Translations under genes and position numbers: made by a program
In this document: positions 8,473 through 17,247 of the stretch, in pieces
How the letters are laid out: each line of letters opens with the position of its first letter
How positions within the stretch are numbered: the stretch's first letter is position 1
Source of the DNA: Spirosoma sp.
GTDB lineage: Bacteria > Bacteroidota > Bacteroidia > Cytophagales > Spirosomataceae
Assembly: GCF_026391055.1 (NCBI RefSeq)
Contig: NZ_JAPLET010000026.1
Location: forward strand, 372,001-436,000
Direction of reading: 5' to 3'
DNA length: 64,000 bases
Notes under the pieces: model-generated
What the model was told of the DNA's origin: nothing
The model's input: the letters and a program-made list of their open reading frames with translations, nothing else
Database searches by the model: none

Positions 8473-9609
8473 ATGAATGTTCGATTGTCTGCCCTTTTCT
8501 TAACAACACTTCTGCTGACTTACGGCTGTAAAACAGCAAAAACCCTATCAACTACCACGTCCTTTACGGCCACAATTACGGACGAAGGATTTATCAATTG
8601 TTTTACCGCCGGTACAACCCTCAACAATCAACCCATCTGGTGTGAAGCCTCGGCCGTACTCTATGATGGTAAAAACCTGTTCCTGGCTAATGACAAAGAC
8701 ATGCCTGCCGGACAAAGCCCGGTCTTTACCAAGACGCTATCTGCGCTGGGCGATTCCACAGAAACACCGGTTTATTTGACCCAGCCCACGTTTTCCGCAG
8801 CCCGCAAATACGAAGATTTCGCCCGCACACCCGATGGAAAGTTTATTCTGTTGACGACCGCTTTCGACCGGGTGAAAGAAGGCAGTCACGACTGGGACGG
8901 GTATAACACGATTTTGTACTGGCGCTCCGGCGATGAGCAGCACCCGTATGTACTCGCTCCGGACAATACCAGCACAACCTCTATGTCGTACCGGCAGCAG
9001 ATAGCGAAACTACTGGCTGATGCTGCGTTTCCGGCTGGCATGCCCTACTTCAAAATAGAAGGGCTGGCCGCTACAGACAAGCAACTTCTCTTCGGCATTC
9101 GGGAAGAGGGAAAATCATACGAAAACTTCTCATACAAGGCCAAAGTCATCAGCGTTACGTATCGCATCGAGAAACATAATAACGTAGATCGGATTCGGCT
9201 GGCAAACGACTGGCGGATTATCAATAACTTCGACGTAGCGTCTGCACATCCCGAGCTGCCCAAGCCACTTGCCCTGTCGAGCCTGGAGTACGATCCTTAC
9301 AATAAGCAGTTCTGGATGTTGACATCCATGGAGGCCAATGGGAAGCTGGATGCCTATTTATGGACTATATCGGCCACTGATCTGTACGCGAACAGACCGT
9401 TTACGCTGGTTCGGGATGCCAAAAGGCAACCGCTGCACACGCCCGGTCATAAAGCAGAAGACCTGACGCTCCTCGACGCCAGTCGTCTGCTTCTGATTCA
9501 TGATGATGACCGAGCACGCACAACGGTTGGTACGCGAACCAGGCAGCCCAATCAGGCGGCCTACACCATTATTACTGTATCCCCCCAAAAAACTCGTAGG
9601 TCCCGGTAA
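8473..9609 (+). CDS. Lipoprotein of unknown function, probable beta-propeller
   Basis: 378 residues with a lipoprotein signal (MNVRLSALFLTTLLLTYGC, lipidated Cys19). The mature protein has repeated beta-rich segments such as SAVLYDGKNLFLANDKD, FARTPDGKFILLTTAFDR, FKIEGLAATDKQLLFGIREEG, LSSLEYDPYNKQFWMLTS and KAEDLTLLDASRLLLIHDDD. These resemble blades of the esterase-like phytase or DUF3616 propellers, but I cannot assign a family with certainty. It is likely anchored in the outer or inner membrane. Its 3' end overlaps the convergent lipase-like gene by 38 bp, so the final 12 codons are read on both strands; the Arg-rich tail KTRRSR is a product of that overlap. Confidence 0.65.
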   Translation: MNVRLSALFLTTLLLTYGCKTAKTLSTTTSFTATITDEGFINCFTAGTTLNNQPIWCEASAVLYDGKNLFLANDKDMPAGQSPVFTKTLSALGDSTETPVYLTQPTFSAARKYEDFARTPDGKFILLTTAFDRVKEGSHDWDGYNTILYWRSGDEQHPYVLAPDNTSTTSMSYRQQIAKLLADAAFPAGMPYFKIEGLAATDKQLLFGIREEGKSYENFSYKAKVISVTYRIEKHNNVDRIRLANDWRIINNFDVASAHPELPKPLALSSLEYDPYNKQFWMLTSMEANGKLDAYLWTISATDLYANRPFTLVRDAKRQPLHTPGHKAEDLTLLDASRLLLIHDDDRARTTVGTRTRQPNQAAYTIITVSPQKTRRSR

Positions 9610-10768
9610 TAAACGTCAGGATTCCGGTAGCGTGGGTAGCCCCACTGATGCGAATGAGTCGTACGTTGGTAGCACCCCGTTTTTGCATGGCATCGTAGGC
9701 ATTTTGCGTATTCAGAAAGGACACCGTTTCATCGGCATCGCCGTGGTAAAGACGGGTTGGGGTTCGCGGTTTCCAATCGTGAACATCATTATCCTGCACG
9801 GCCGCCAGAAATGCCTTGTCGGTTCCATCGTTAATGCCCTGCTTGAAACTATCCGTGAATGTTTGGTTAAGGCTAACAGGAATGTTAACCGATTGCCCCT
9901 GAGCGGCTATCTGCGACGCATAGGGCTCCTTAAAATAGGCCGTTGCAGGCCTGTTGAGTCCATAAATACGATCGTACGTCTGCAACACCCATAGGTACAA
10001 ACGATTTACGTAGTCAATTCCGGACGTTTTTTCGTTGATGATCTGTTTCATGAAAGCGGGTTTGTCATAAGCACCCGCCCCGCAACTAGACGCAACCAGA
10101 TTAAACTCCGAGCCTGTTTCTTCTTCCAGCTTCTTCTGTAAGGACATGGTGGCGTATCCGCCTTCAGAATAGCCCGCAATGAACAATCGCTTGTCCCAGT
10201 TGATTTTCTGATCGTTCAGGAAATCGCGGGTCGCCCGCAGCATATCGAGGGAGGCCGTAGCCAGACCATTCCGCTGTTCGTAGGTATGGGGCAGGTCTTT
10301 AGAGGCCCCATACCCGATGTAATCGGGGGCGGCAATGATATATCCCTGCGATGCGAATACCGACCCAAAAGTATAGGCCTCGCTGGACGAGCGAAAGTAA
10401 GACGGCGCATCATTGTCACTGGTAATGGTTCCGTGTTGCATACTCAGCAAGGGGGCAGCGGTCGTTACGTTGGGAACAATCAGCGCACCCGATGCTTTAA
10501 TGGGCTTCCCATCCGTATTGGTCGTGGTATATTCCAGCCGGTACGCCTTGATTCCATGTAAAATAAAAAATTGAAACAGCGTCGTAGCGCCACTAAAACG
10601 GCTCCGTAATTGGTCGGGTGTGTACTCGCATATGAGCGTACTACCAACCAGCGTTCGTGTGGGCGCTGGCACTACAGACTCACTGCCGGTTGATTGCTTG
10701 CAACTGGTTGGCATGACCAGCAGCACAGTTCCGACCAGGAAAAGAATAAGCGTTGATTTCAGTAACAT
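9572..10768 (-). CDS. Secreted alpha/beta-hydrolase lipoprotein, secretory-lipase type
   Basis: 398 residues with a lipoprotein signal (LVMPTSC, Cys23). The alpha/beta-hydrolase core is clear: ALIVP, a possible oxyanion region SMQHGT, APDYIGYG, the nucleophile elbow AGYSEGGYAT (Ser201), HGDADETV (Asp344 or Asp346) and GATHA (His379). The cap between residues 230 and 330 and the overall size fit the secretory lipase (LIP) family, which hydrolyses ester lipids; peptidase activity is a less likely alternative. It stands alone and overlaps the convergent lipoprotein gene at the 3' end by 38 bp. Confidence 0.75.
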   Translation of the reverse strand: MLLKSTLILFLVGTVLLVMPTSCKQSTGSESVVPAPTRTLVGSTLICEYTPDQLRSRFSGATTLFQFFILHGIKAYRLEYTTTNTDGKPIKASGALIVPNVTTAAPLLSMQHGTITSDNDAPSYFRSSSEAYTFGSVFASQGYIIAAPDYIGYGASKDLPHTYEQRNGLATASLDMLRATRDFLNDQKINWDKRLFIAGYSEGGYATMSLQKKLEEETGSEFNLVASSCGAGAYDKPAFMKQIINEKTSGIDYVNRLYLWVLQTYDRIYGLNRPATAYFKEPYASQIAAQGQSVNIPVSLNQTFTDSFKQGINDGTDKAFLAAVQDNDVHDWKPRTPTRLYHGDADETVSFLNTQNAYDAMQKRGATNVRLIRISGATHATGILTFITGTYEFFGGIQ

Positions 10769-11212
10769 TATATGGGGATTATCGCGCGATTATCTACTTC
10801 TTTTTTAACGTATCCGCGCCCCTTTTCGTTTACTGAAAACGCGCAAAAGACAGCCCCCGATCAGAGATCAATTCATTGTATATCAGACGATTAAATCTAA
10901 AAAGAAAAAGAATAAGTATATCATTTTTTAAAACTTGGCTTTGGGCGTTTACGGCTCGTGTCACCTTTCCTTACACAGCCGTTTCCACTTATGTGGAATA
11001 GAATCTACAACTATAGGCATCATACTTCCCGCTTACTCTACAAGATTACTTCAGATTAATAAGTATCTGTCAGCAAAAAATAATATACCATAGACCTCAA
11101 GTATACTGACTATCAACTGCATAGCTAAATTTCAACACCATCTCTTAACCACTCCGGTCAAAATGGTACAGCATTTGGGTAAGTACAGCCAGTACCAAAT
11201 GTTCACAACACT
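10769..11212. other. AT-rich intergenic region between divergent genes
   Basis: 444 bp separate the starts of the lipase-like lipoprotein (minus) and the OmpA lipoprotein (plus). It must hold both promoters, but I see no exact TAnnTTTG box at a sensible distance from either start. A small hairpin TTCCAC/GTGGAA lies near 10984-10999. No open frame with coding character is visible. Confidence 0.6.
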
Positions 11213-11923
11213 ATGAATTATCAGTTGAAATCAGCCGGAAAAAAATCCCTTGCGGTGCTTATGGCCGCGGGTATTCTATCAGGTAATGTTTTAACAAGTT
11301 GCAAATCATCCAAACGATTAAATCAAACGCAGCAGGGTGGCGTCATTGGCGCCAGTAGTGGTGCCGTCATTGGCGGCATATTAGGCAATAAAACGGGTAA
11401 CACAGCTTTAGGGGCCATTTTAGGCGCTACAGTTGGTGGTGCAGCCGGTGCCGTTATCGGTCGGCGGATGGATAAGCAGGCCGAAGAGATGAAACGCCAG
11501 ATGCCTAATGCCCAGGTAGAACGGGTTGGTGAAGGCATAAAGGTTTCACTCGGATCAGATATTTTGTTCGACGTCAACTCGTACGCATTGAAGCCCGAAA
11601 CGAAGCAACAACTGATCGAATTCGCCAGATCGCTTAATAAATATGAGGATACAGATATTCGAATTGAAGGTCATGCTGATGCAACGGGATCGGATTCTCA
11701 CAATTTAGAACTTTCGAAACAAAGAGCTAAGGCTGTTGGTAGTTTCCTTGAATCGCAGGGCGTTAAAACTTCCAGAGTCGATGAGATTGGCTACGGAGAA
11801 GCGCAGCCGGTAGCCGATAACAGCACCGAAGCAGGACGTCGTAAAAACCGTCGGGTCGATGTGGCTGTTTTTGCCAACAAGCAATTACAGCGGGATGCCA
11901 AAGATGGCAAGATCGGCGAATAA
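11213..11923 (+). CDS. OmpA-family lipoprotein with glycine-zipper segment
   Basis: 236 residues. A lipoprotein signal ends at the lipobox LTSC (Cys30). Residues 42-82 form a glycine zipper (GGVIGASSGAVIGGILG, then GAILGATVGGAAGAVIG) that probably inserts in or packs against a membrane. Residues about 110-220 are an OmpA-like peptidoglycan-binding domain with LFDVNSYALKP, IEGHADATGSD, LSKQRAKAV and GYGEAQPVADN, followed by RRKNRRVDV. The layout is that of the YiaD group, which tethers the outer membrane to peptidoglycan. It opens a run of same-strand stress-type genes that ends with glgX. Confidence 0.85.
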   Translation: MNYQLKSAGKKSLAVLMAAGILSGNVLTSCKSSKRLNQTQQGGVIGASSGAVIGGILGNKTGNTALGAILGATVGGAAGAVIGRRMDKQAEEMKRQMPNAQVERVGEGIKVSLGSDILFDVNSYALKPETKQQLIEFARSLNKYEDTDIRIEGHADATGSDSHNLELSKQRAKAVGSFLESQGVKTSRVDEIGYGEAQPVADNSTEAGRRKNRRVDVAVFANKQLQRDAKDGKIGE

Positions 11924-11991
11924 CAAGCGTAGGATGGTTGTGTAGTGTGTTTGCAACCACCCGACTTTATTCATTTCTAAATACGTCGCAT

Positions 11992-12210
11992 ATGACAACG
12001 GTAAAGAAAGGGGACGAAGTGACCTGGAAATACGGAAAAGGAGTAGCCGAAGGCACAGTGGCTGAAGTGCACACCGAAGATGTAGAAAAAAAGGTACAGG
12101 GCACTACGGTAAAGCGTAAAGGCTCTAAAGAGGAACCTGCCCTCATCGTGAAACAAGGCGACAAAAAAATTGTGAAGTCGGCTAGCGAAGTCTCCAAGAA
12201 AAAGAAGTAG
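11992..12210 (+). CDS. Small Tudor-like (HVA1/DUF2945) family protein
   Basis: 72 residues: MTTVKKGDEVTWKYGKGVAE and onward to a Lys-rich end. The KKGDEVTWKYGKGVAEGTV and GSKEEPALIVKQGDKKIVKSASEV pattern matches the hypervirulence-associated Tudor domain family (HVA1, DUF2945), small cytoplasmic proteins of unknown role often found in stress gene neighbourhoods. An upstream in-frame extension to 11938 exists but runs through non-family sequence, so I take the ATG at 11992. It lies 68 bp after the OmpA lipoprotein gene. Confidence 0.75.
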   Translation: MTTVKKGDEVTWKYGKGVAEGTVAEVHTEDVEKKVQGTTVKRKGSKEEPALIVKQGDKKIVKSASEVSKKKK

Positions 12211-12310
12211 ACAGCCAATTTCAATTCAGTACCTGTTAACAAGCACTTTCTGATTTACTCAACCATAAGATTACCAGTTTTAATTAATACTCGACAAAAC
12301 ATACAGAAAC

Positions 12311-12766
12311 ATGAATGTAAAGGAAACAAGAGGAGAAATCCTGGATCAGCTAAACCGCCTTTTAACGATCAGCCACGACGCTGAAAAAGGATATAAAGAA
12401 GCCGCAGAAAACGCAAAAGACAACGACCTTAAAAGTCTTTTTCTGGAACAGTCACGTCAGCGGGGTGAGTTTGCCCTTACGCTGGATCGGGAAATCCGGG
12501 CATTGGGTGGTGAGCCGGACAACGGCACCAGCATTGCCGCTGATTTGCACCGTGCCTGGATAAATATTAAATCGACATTTGCCTCCGACGACGATAAAGC
12601 TACCGTTCAGGAGTGCCACCGGGGCGATCAGGAGGCCCTTGAGACATATAATACGGTATTGCAGGAAACCGATCTGGTTGCCAGCACCCGTGAGTTATTG
12701 CTCCATCAAAAACAGAGCATCGATTCGGCCAATGCAACGATGGCTCGTTTGGCCTTGGTAGTGTAG
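12311..12766 (+). CDS. PA2169/DUF2383 ferritin-like four-helix-bundle protein
   Basis: 151 residues, all helical. The sequence LNRLLTISHDAEKGYKEAAENAK, then LFLEQSRQRGEFALTLDREIRALGG, LHRAWINIKS and ECHRGDQEALETYNTVLQE, is typical of the PA2169 family (DUF2383), ferritin-like bundles whose Glu/His positions could bind a metal pair. Function is not established; members go with general-stress and envelope-stress genes. It has its own leader region (100 bp from the Tudor-like gene) and is followed by a clear terminator. Confidence 0.8.
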   Translation: MNVKETRGEILDQLNRLLTISHDAEKGYKEAAENAKDNDLKSLFLEQSRQRGEFALTLDREIRALGGEPDNGTSIAADLHRAWINIKSTFASDDDKATVQECHRGDQEALETYNTVLQETDLVASTRELLLHQKQSIDSANATMARLALVV

Positions 12767-12782
12767 TGAATGGTGGGATTGG

Positions 12783-12814
12783 AAAGCCTACCTCCGTTGG
12801 GGGTAGGCTTTTTT
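12783..12814 (+). terminator. Intrinsic terminator after the ferritin-like gene
   Basis: Stem AAAGCCTACC (12783-12792) pairs with GGTAGGCTTT (12802-12811), with a 9-base loop, and a T run follows. It lies 16 bp after the stop of the PA2169-like gene. Confidence 0.85.
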
Positions 12815-12902
12815 GTATCCGAACAACTGAAAACAATCTTAACGCACAGGCTGTTGATTTATTAAAGACTTACTATTAGGTAAACATTCATTTACACATG
12901 TT

Positions 12903-15029
12903 ATGAGTAAACATTCCAAATCGGATTTCTCTTTCGAATCTATACACTCCAAACCGGGTAAACCTTACCCTTTAGGCGCTACGTATGATGGCGAAGGGGT
13001 GAATTTCACACTTTTCAGCGAAAACGCGACCGCTGTTCATTTATGTCTTTACGATCCGGCCGATCCTAGCCACGAAGTAGTACGGATTCCGCTGGAAGAG
13101 CGTACAGAATTAGTCTGGCACATATATCTTGATGGCTTACAGCCCGGCCAGCTCTATGGCTACCGCGTTGACGGTCCTTATGAACCACAGGCGGGCCACT
13201 TCTTCAACCCGAATAAACTGTTGCTCGACCCGTATGCTAAAGCCATAAATGCCCCTGTAAACCACAACGATACCTGGCTCGGCTACGATTATAAAAAGAT
13301 GGCTTCTGAACGGGAAGCCAATGAGCCATTGTCCATGAGTACTGAAGACAGCGGCCCCACAATGCCGAAAAGTGTTGTGGTAGATTCGGCGTTTGATTGG
13401 GAAGATGATAGTGCGCCCGACACGCCCCTGCACCGTTCGGTCATTTATGAGATGCATGTAAAAGGATTTTCATACCTGCATCCAACTATCGACGAAAACA
13501 CTAAGGGTACGTATGCCGGCTTGGGTCAGCCTGAAAGCATTGACTATTTAAAGAAACTGGGCATTACTGCCGTTGAGTTATTGCCTGTACACCAGTTTAC
13601 GGACGAGAGCTATTGGGGCTACAACAGCATCGGCTTCTTTGCTCCCCAGAATACTTACTCATCGTCTGGAATGGCGGGGCAGCAGGTCAACGAGTTCAAG
13701 CAAATGGTCAAGAATCTGCACAAAGCAGGTATAGAGGTTATTCTAGATGTAGTTTATAACCATACCGCTGAAGGTAACCAATTAGGGCCCCTGCTTTCAT
13801 TCAAAGGAATTGACAACCGCGTGTATTACCATCAGGTAGGCGACAATCCCGCTTATTACATGGATTATACGGGTACCGGCAACACATTTAACCTAAGCCA
13901 TCCTCGTGTGCTGCAATTGGTTATGGATAGCCTGCGCTATTGGGTTACCGATATGCACGTCGATGGATTCCGCTTTGATCTGGCCTCTGCTTTGATTCGC
14001 ACCGACGAGGAGTTTGGCACGGTCTCGTCTTTCCTGGACACAGTGGCTCAGGACCCGATTTTAGCCTCTGTTAAGCTCATTGCCGAGCCCTGGGATATTC
14101 AGTCTTATCACGTTGGCGGTTTCCCGGTCAGCTGGTCGGAGTGGAATGGTAAGTACCGGGACACCCTCCGAGGCTTCTGGAAGGGAGATGAAGGCAAAGC
14201 TGCTGAAACGGCCGTCCGCCTACTGGGCAGTCCCGATTTGTACGCCAACGACGGTCGCTCTCCGGCAAATAGTATTAACCTCATCACGGCTCATGACGGC
14301 TTTACCCTCAACGATCTGGTTAGTTATAACGAAAAGCATAACGAAGCCAACGGTGAGAATAATAACGACGGTTCGAACGACAACATGAGCTGGAACTGTG
14401 GTGCCGAAGGCCCAACCGACGACCCAGCCATTAATGAACTACGCGAGCGCCAGAAACGCAATTTTCTGGCAACCATGCTGCTCAGCCAAGGTACGCCAAT
14501 GCTGGTAATGGGCGACGAATGCGGTCGTACACAGCACGGAAATAATAACGGCTATAATCAGGACAGTGAAATCAGCTGGATGGACTGGCACTGGAATGAA
14601 ACTCAACAGGCCTTGTTTGAATTCACGAGCCAGTTAACCGCTTTGCGTCAGGATATCCCGTTGCTGAGCCGACGCCGGTTCTTCGAAAGCGAACAGATCG
14701 CTTACTTGTTACCCGACGGCGGAGAAATGTCCAGCGATGATCTACATAATCCACATACGCACTGCCTCGCACTTTTTATTGACGGGATGCGCGTAACGGA
14801 ACAGACTGAAGATGGCCAGGATATCGGGGATGAACAGTTGATCTGGATTTTAAACGCTTATTGGGAGACCGTACCGTTCATGATTCCCAAAATTGGCCGA
14901 AAGAGCAAAGATTGGGAGGTTATTATGGATACCAATTCAGGCAAGGTATTTCCGAAAGAGATGACTATTAAAGGCGGTCATTCAATAGATGTGGCGGGCC
15001 GCTCGTCAATGTTATTACGACTCAAATAA
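12903..15029 (+). CDS. glgX: Glycogen debranching enzyme GlgX (GH13 isoamylase type)
   Basis: 708 residues. An N-terminal CBM48-like domain (about 15-115; PYPLGATYDGEGVNFTLFSENA) precedes a GH13 barrel. The conserved regions are DVVYNHTAEGN, DGFRFDLA (nucleophile Asp359), AEPWD (acid/base Glu395) and TAHDGFTLNDL (Asp465), and the C-terminal beta domain ends at about residue 705. Length and motifs fit GlgX/isoamylase enzymes that cut alpha-1,6 branches of glycogen or limit dextrins in the cytoplasm. No other glycogen genes are adjacent. The gene ends 12 bp before a symmetrical terminator shared with the convergent DUF3891 gene. Confidence 0.9.
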   Translation: MSKHSKSDFSFESIHSKPGKPYPLGATYDGEGVNFTLFSENATAVHLCLYDPADPSHEVVRIPLEERTELVWHIYLDGLQPGQLYGYRVDGPYEPQAGHFFNPNKLLLDPYAKAINAPVNHNDTWLGYDYKKMASEREANEPLSMSTEDSGPTMPKSVVVDSAFDWEDDSAPDTPLHRSVIYEMHVKGFSYLHPTIDENTKGTYAGLGQPESIDYLKKLGITAVELLPVHQFTDESYWGYNSIGFFAPQNTYSSSGMAGQQVNEFKQMVKNLHKAGIEVILDVVYNHTAEGNQLGPLLSFKGIDNRVYYHQVGDNPAYYMDYTGTGNTFNLSHPRVLQLVMDSLRYWVTDMHVDGFRFDLASALIRTDEEFGTVSSFLDTVAQDPILASVKLIAEPWDIQSYHVGGFPVSWSEWNGKYRDTLRGFWKGDEGKAAETAVRLLGSPDLYANDGRSPANSINLITAHDGFTLNDLVSYNEKHNEANGENNNDGSNDNMSWNCGAEGPTDDPAINELRERQKRNFLATMLLSQGTPMLVMGDECGRTQHGNNNGYNQDSEISWMDWHWNETQQALFEFTSQLTALRQDIPLLSRRRFFESEQIAYLLPDGGEMSSDDLHNPHTHCLALFIDGMRVTEQTEDGQDIGDEQLIWILNAYWETVPFMIPKIGRKSKDWEVIMDTNSGKVFPKEMTIKGGHSIDVAGRSSMLLRLK

Positions 15030-15040
15030 GCGGATTAACT

Positions 15041-15079
15041 ATAAAAAAAGCCATAACAGACCGTTATGGCTTTTTTTAT
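15041..15079. terminator. Bidirectional terminator between glgX and the DUF3891 gene
   Basis: Arms of 17 bp (15041-15057 and 15063-15079) with an A run on the left and a T run on the right around an AGCCATAAC stem and a 5-base loop. The symmetry lets it end transcription from both convergent genes. Confidence 0.9.
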
Positions 15080-15101
15080 GACTCACAATTGAACCCACGC
15101 A

Positions 15102-15833
15102 TTATTTACTCTCACAAAATGTCCACTCTTTAACACACACTGGTGCATCCTGAAGGGCATTATATAGTTGCTTGTCGTTTTTAAACACTAGCTGGTCCAG
15201 TTGAAAGGATTCCACATGAACGTCGAACGAAGGCGATTTAAATGGCCAGGGTTCCATCACTAAAGTGCCATCGGTTCGTTGATGAATAAAATAAGGCGCC
15301 CCGTCTGGTCCCAGACTAACTTCCAAACGGCGTCCTTCCGGCGGAACCTGACCAAGACACAGTATCAGAGACAAGGCATCGCACCATTGAAGAAATGCAT
15401 AAGCATAGGCGGCTTCTTCCTTTGTCGCGTTCAATTCGCTGCGCCACTTTGTCTGGTTGCTAACTTGCTGATCCAAGTACTCATCCAGTGCCTTATCGGT
15501 TCCCCGCTTCGATTCGTAGAGAAACGTAGTATGCATTGACATGAGCAGGGCGTTCCAGCGGCTTTTTTGTAAGCCGATCTGAATCATTTTCCGGCACTGC
15601 TCCACTGAGTACTCCAGAATTTTAAAGTGCAGAGGGGCTCCGGCCGTTGTCAGGTGGTTACGACCCTCCCACGCATCCTGCCCGTCGTCATGCTCTGTCA
15701 AGGCGATCAGGGTTTCAACCCAATGAACGGGTCTCTCGTCAATCTGCCATTCTAAGGCGAGCTGAACGGCCAGTAAGCCATGCGCCTGCTGGTTAATGAT
15801 TTCCCAACCTTCGTCCGTTTGTGTAACAATCAT
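15102..15833 (-). CDS. DUF3891 family protein
   Basis: 243 residues, cytoplasmic. The start MIVTQTDEGWEIINQQAHGLLAVQLALEW, the ALTEHDDGQDAWE segment with clustered His and Asp, and LFLQWCD-like later helices are as I recall for DUF3891. The paired HD/DG residues suggest an HD-domain-like metal site, but no activity is known. It lies at the 3' side of the flavin-binding stress protein gene, separated from it by a large imperfect hairpin. Confidence 0.65.
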   Translation of the reverse strand: MIVTQTDEGWEIINQQAHGLLAVQLALEWQIDERPVHWVETLIALTEHDDGQDAWEGRNHLTTAGAPLHFKILEYSVEQCRKMIQIGLQKSRWNALLMSMHTTFLYESKRGTDKALDEYLDQQVSNQTKWRSELNATKEEAAYAYAFLQWCDALSLILCLGQVPPEGRRLEVSLGPDGAPYFIHQRTDGTLVMEPWPFKSPSFDVHVESFQLDQLVFKNDKQLYNALQDAPVCVKEWTFCESK

Positions 15834-15847
15834 AAGAAAGAGTAAAA

Positions 15848-15927
15848 GCGCAACGGGAAGAAGGGGACAAAAGAAAGGGACAGCATGGGCTGTCTTTTTC
15901 TCTTACGTCCCCTTCTTGTCGTTACGC
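15848..15927 (-). terminator. Long imperfect hairpin, probable terminator of the stress flavoprotein gene
   Basis: Outer arms 15848-15868 and 15907-15927 pair with three mismatches (GCGYAACG...AAGAAGGGGAC). The inner arms GACAGC/GCTGTC continue the stem to a 4-base loop at 15885-15888. On the minus strand the outer stem is followed by CTTTTAC, a short T run. It lies just after the stop of the gene at 15961-16464. Confidence 0.6.
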
Positions 15928-15960
15928 CTTCAAATAAAGTGAGTGACTACTAACCGGTAC

Positions 15961-16464
15961 CTAGTTGTATACTTTTTCGTTTTCGCCCATTTTGGGTGGG
16001 TTACCGGTTACCGCAGCGGTAGCCTGCTGCACCAGCCGAACCATTGTACTCGAACTAGCACTCCAGTATTCGGCCATGTGGGTATTTACTTTCAGAAGGA
16101 TTAACTCAGGATCGTCTTTTCCCTTCGGAAACCAGGCCTTGGCCTGCGGATTCCAAAGTTCATCAATTTTGGCCCGGTCGTCCAGCTCTTCCGCAGTACC
16201 AGCTATAGATACATAGCTGGCATCTCCAACATCAGCAAAAGAGAGGTTTACATGCTTGTTGTTGTTGTCAATTTGATCTACTTTCGGTGATGTGCGTTGC
16301 GTAAAAAACCAGATGGTTCCGTCTTCATCTACCTGAAGAGCAGCCATTGGACGACTTACCAGATTACCCTGCTCATCGACAGTTGTCATCATTGCAATAC
16401 GAATGTCGCCAATCAGATCAGCGACTTTCTCAAGCTTTTTATTTGTTTGTGGCTTTGTTTCCAT
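15961..16464 (-). CDS. Pyridoxamine 5'-phosphate oxidase-like general stress protein 26
   Basis: 167 residues. The split-barrel flavin-binding fold is shown by IRIAMMTTVDEQGNLVSRPM, DGTIWFFTQRTSPKVDQI, VNLSFADVGDASYVSIAGTAE and LWNPQAKAWFPKGKDDPELILLKV. These are the blocks of the general stress protein 26 group (YdaG type), which bind FMN or F420 and are induced by stress rather than acting in vitamin B6 synthesis. The gene follows the Cys-rich copper-binding gene on the same strand, separated by a 28-bp-arm palindrome. Confidence 0.8.
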   Translation of the reverse strand: METKPQTNKKLEKVADLIGDIRIAMMTTVDEQGNLVSRPMAALQVDEDGTIWFFTQRTSPKVDQIDNNNKHVNLSFADVGDASYVSIAGTAEELDDRAKIDELWNPQAKAWFPKGKDDPELILLKVNTHMAEYWSASSSTMVRLVQQATAAVTGNPPKMGENEKVYN

Positions 16465-16493
16465 AACGTTATGTTGTTGGGATTTAAAACAGA

Positions 16494-16550
16494 CTGTGGT
16501 TAATCAATAGCACTTGGCCAGACTGGCTAAGTACTATCAATTAACCACAG
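16494..16550 (-). repeat. Imperfect 28-bp-arm palindrome between the csp-like and stress flavoprotein genes
   Basis: Arms 16494-16521 and 16523-16550 pair at 24 of 28 positions; three of the four mismatches become G-U pairs in a minus-strand transcript. It sits in the 95-bp gap between two genes read on the minus strand, so it could act as an attenuator, processing site or terminator. No strong T run is present. Confidence 0.65.
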
Positions 16551-16559
16551 CTTGGTTAA

Positions 16560-16976
16560 TTAGTTATAAAGCGTCTCGCGAAGATCAATTCCGTAAAACA
16601 GGGACGCGGGCGTAACAGTTGGGTTCTTAGCGTCTAGTTCAGTCTGTGAGCCCATGTCGATGATGCTGACGCAGCTACAGATTGTTTGCTTGCACATTGC
16701 ATAAACTTGCTGAGCACGCTCGGAGTTAAACTGTTCTACTTCCTGTGCGCACTTCTCACATACTTCAATACAGGCTTGCGCCAGCAGACGTGCATTTTCC
16801 GAGCCTCGTACATATAATATAGCCAGGTTCCGGCACATATCAGCACAATCCAGATTTAAAAAAATACTCCGGTAACAGTCCTCAATATTGTCACAGTTCG
16901 AACATTCAGTAGCGAATTCATTACAGAGTGTAGCGCAGCTGGTTAGTGAATCGTAGATGGTTTTCTTCCAAATCAT
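16560..16976 (-). CDS. Cys-rich four-helix-bundle copper-binding protein (Csp-like, DUF326)
   Basis: 138 residues with 13 cysteines spaced along helices: CATLC, CSNC, DCYRS, DCADMC, ACIEVCEKC, MCKQTICSC. This pattern is that of the four-helix ferritin-like copper-storage proteins (Csp/DUF326), which line the bundle with Cys and hold Cu(I). No Tat or Sec signal is visible, so it is probably the cytosolic type. The start MIWKKTIYDS at 16976 is preferred; an upstream extension to 17069 would overlap the neighbouring gene and lacks family sequence. It lies 29 bp after the YdaT-like gene, probably in one transcript from the sigma54-type promoter near 17256. Confidence 0.8.
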   Translation of the reverse strand: MIWKKTIYDSLTSCATLCNEFATECSNCDNIEDCYRSIFLNLDCADMCRNLAILYVRGSENARLLAQACIEVCEKCAQEVEQFNSERAQQVYAMCKQTICSCVSIIDMGSQTELDAKNPTVTPASLFYGIDLRETLYN

Positions 16977-17005
16977 GGTTAGTAATGGCTTGAGATTAGT
17001 GTTGG

Positions 17006-17218
17006 TTAGGCAAATGTTCGTACCGCTAATGTGGACCAATCGGCATGAGATGCTTCCAGTCGAGCCCAACGACGAGCCTCTTCAATGCTTATGGCTACTA
17101 TACGCTGGCCATCCAGTTGCCCCTGTTCCAAAAGCCGGTTGGCAACTTCAATGGCTTTAGCCCGAGTACTCGGATTAAGCGACCGCATAGCCGCCGGAAA
17201 GTGATTGACAGTCCACAT
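17006..17218 (-). CDS. Small YdaT-like protein
   Basis: 70 residues: MWTVNHFPAAMRSLNPSTRA and onward. The pattern WTVxxxPxxMxxL, RxKAIEVANxLLExG, QRIVAISIEEARRWA is that of the short module in YdaT-type proteins of unknown function. I take the Met at 17218 rather than 17242 because the family starts with this Trp-containing segment. It is the first gene of a probable two-gene unit with the Cys-rich copper-binding gene. Confidence 0.65.
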   Translation of the reverse strand: MWTVNHFPAAMRSLNPSTRAKAIEVANRLLEQGQLDGQRIVAISIEEARRWARLEASHADWSTLAVRTFA

Positions 17219-17247
17219 AATAATTGGATGAAGGTTACACAATCAAT

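Noticed and set aside
8310..8531. Open frames across the 8291-8389 palindrome
   Set aside because: The mirrored peptide (IHEPTPAASYTV appears on both strands) is a product of the inverted repeat, not a gene.
16560..17069. Longer version of the Csp-like protein starting at 17069
   Set aside because: The extra 31 residues run into the YdaT-like gene and are not Csp-like; the ATG at 16976 gives a normal start.
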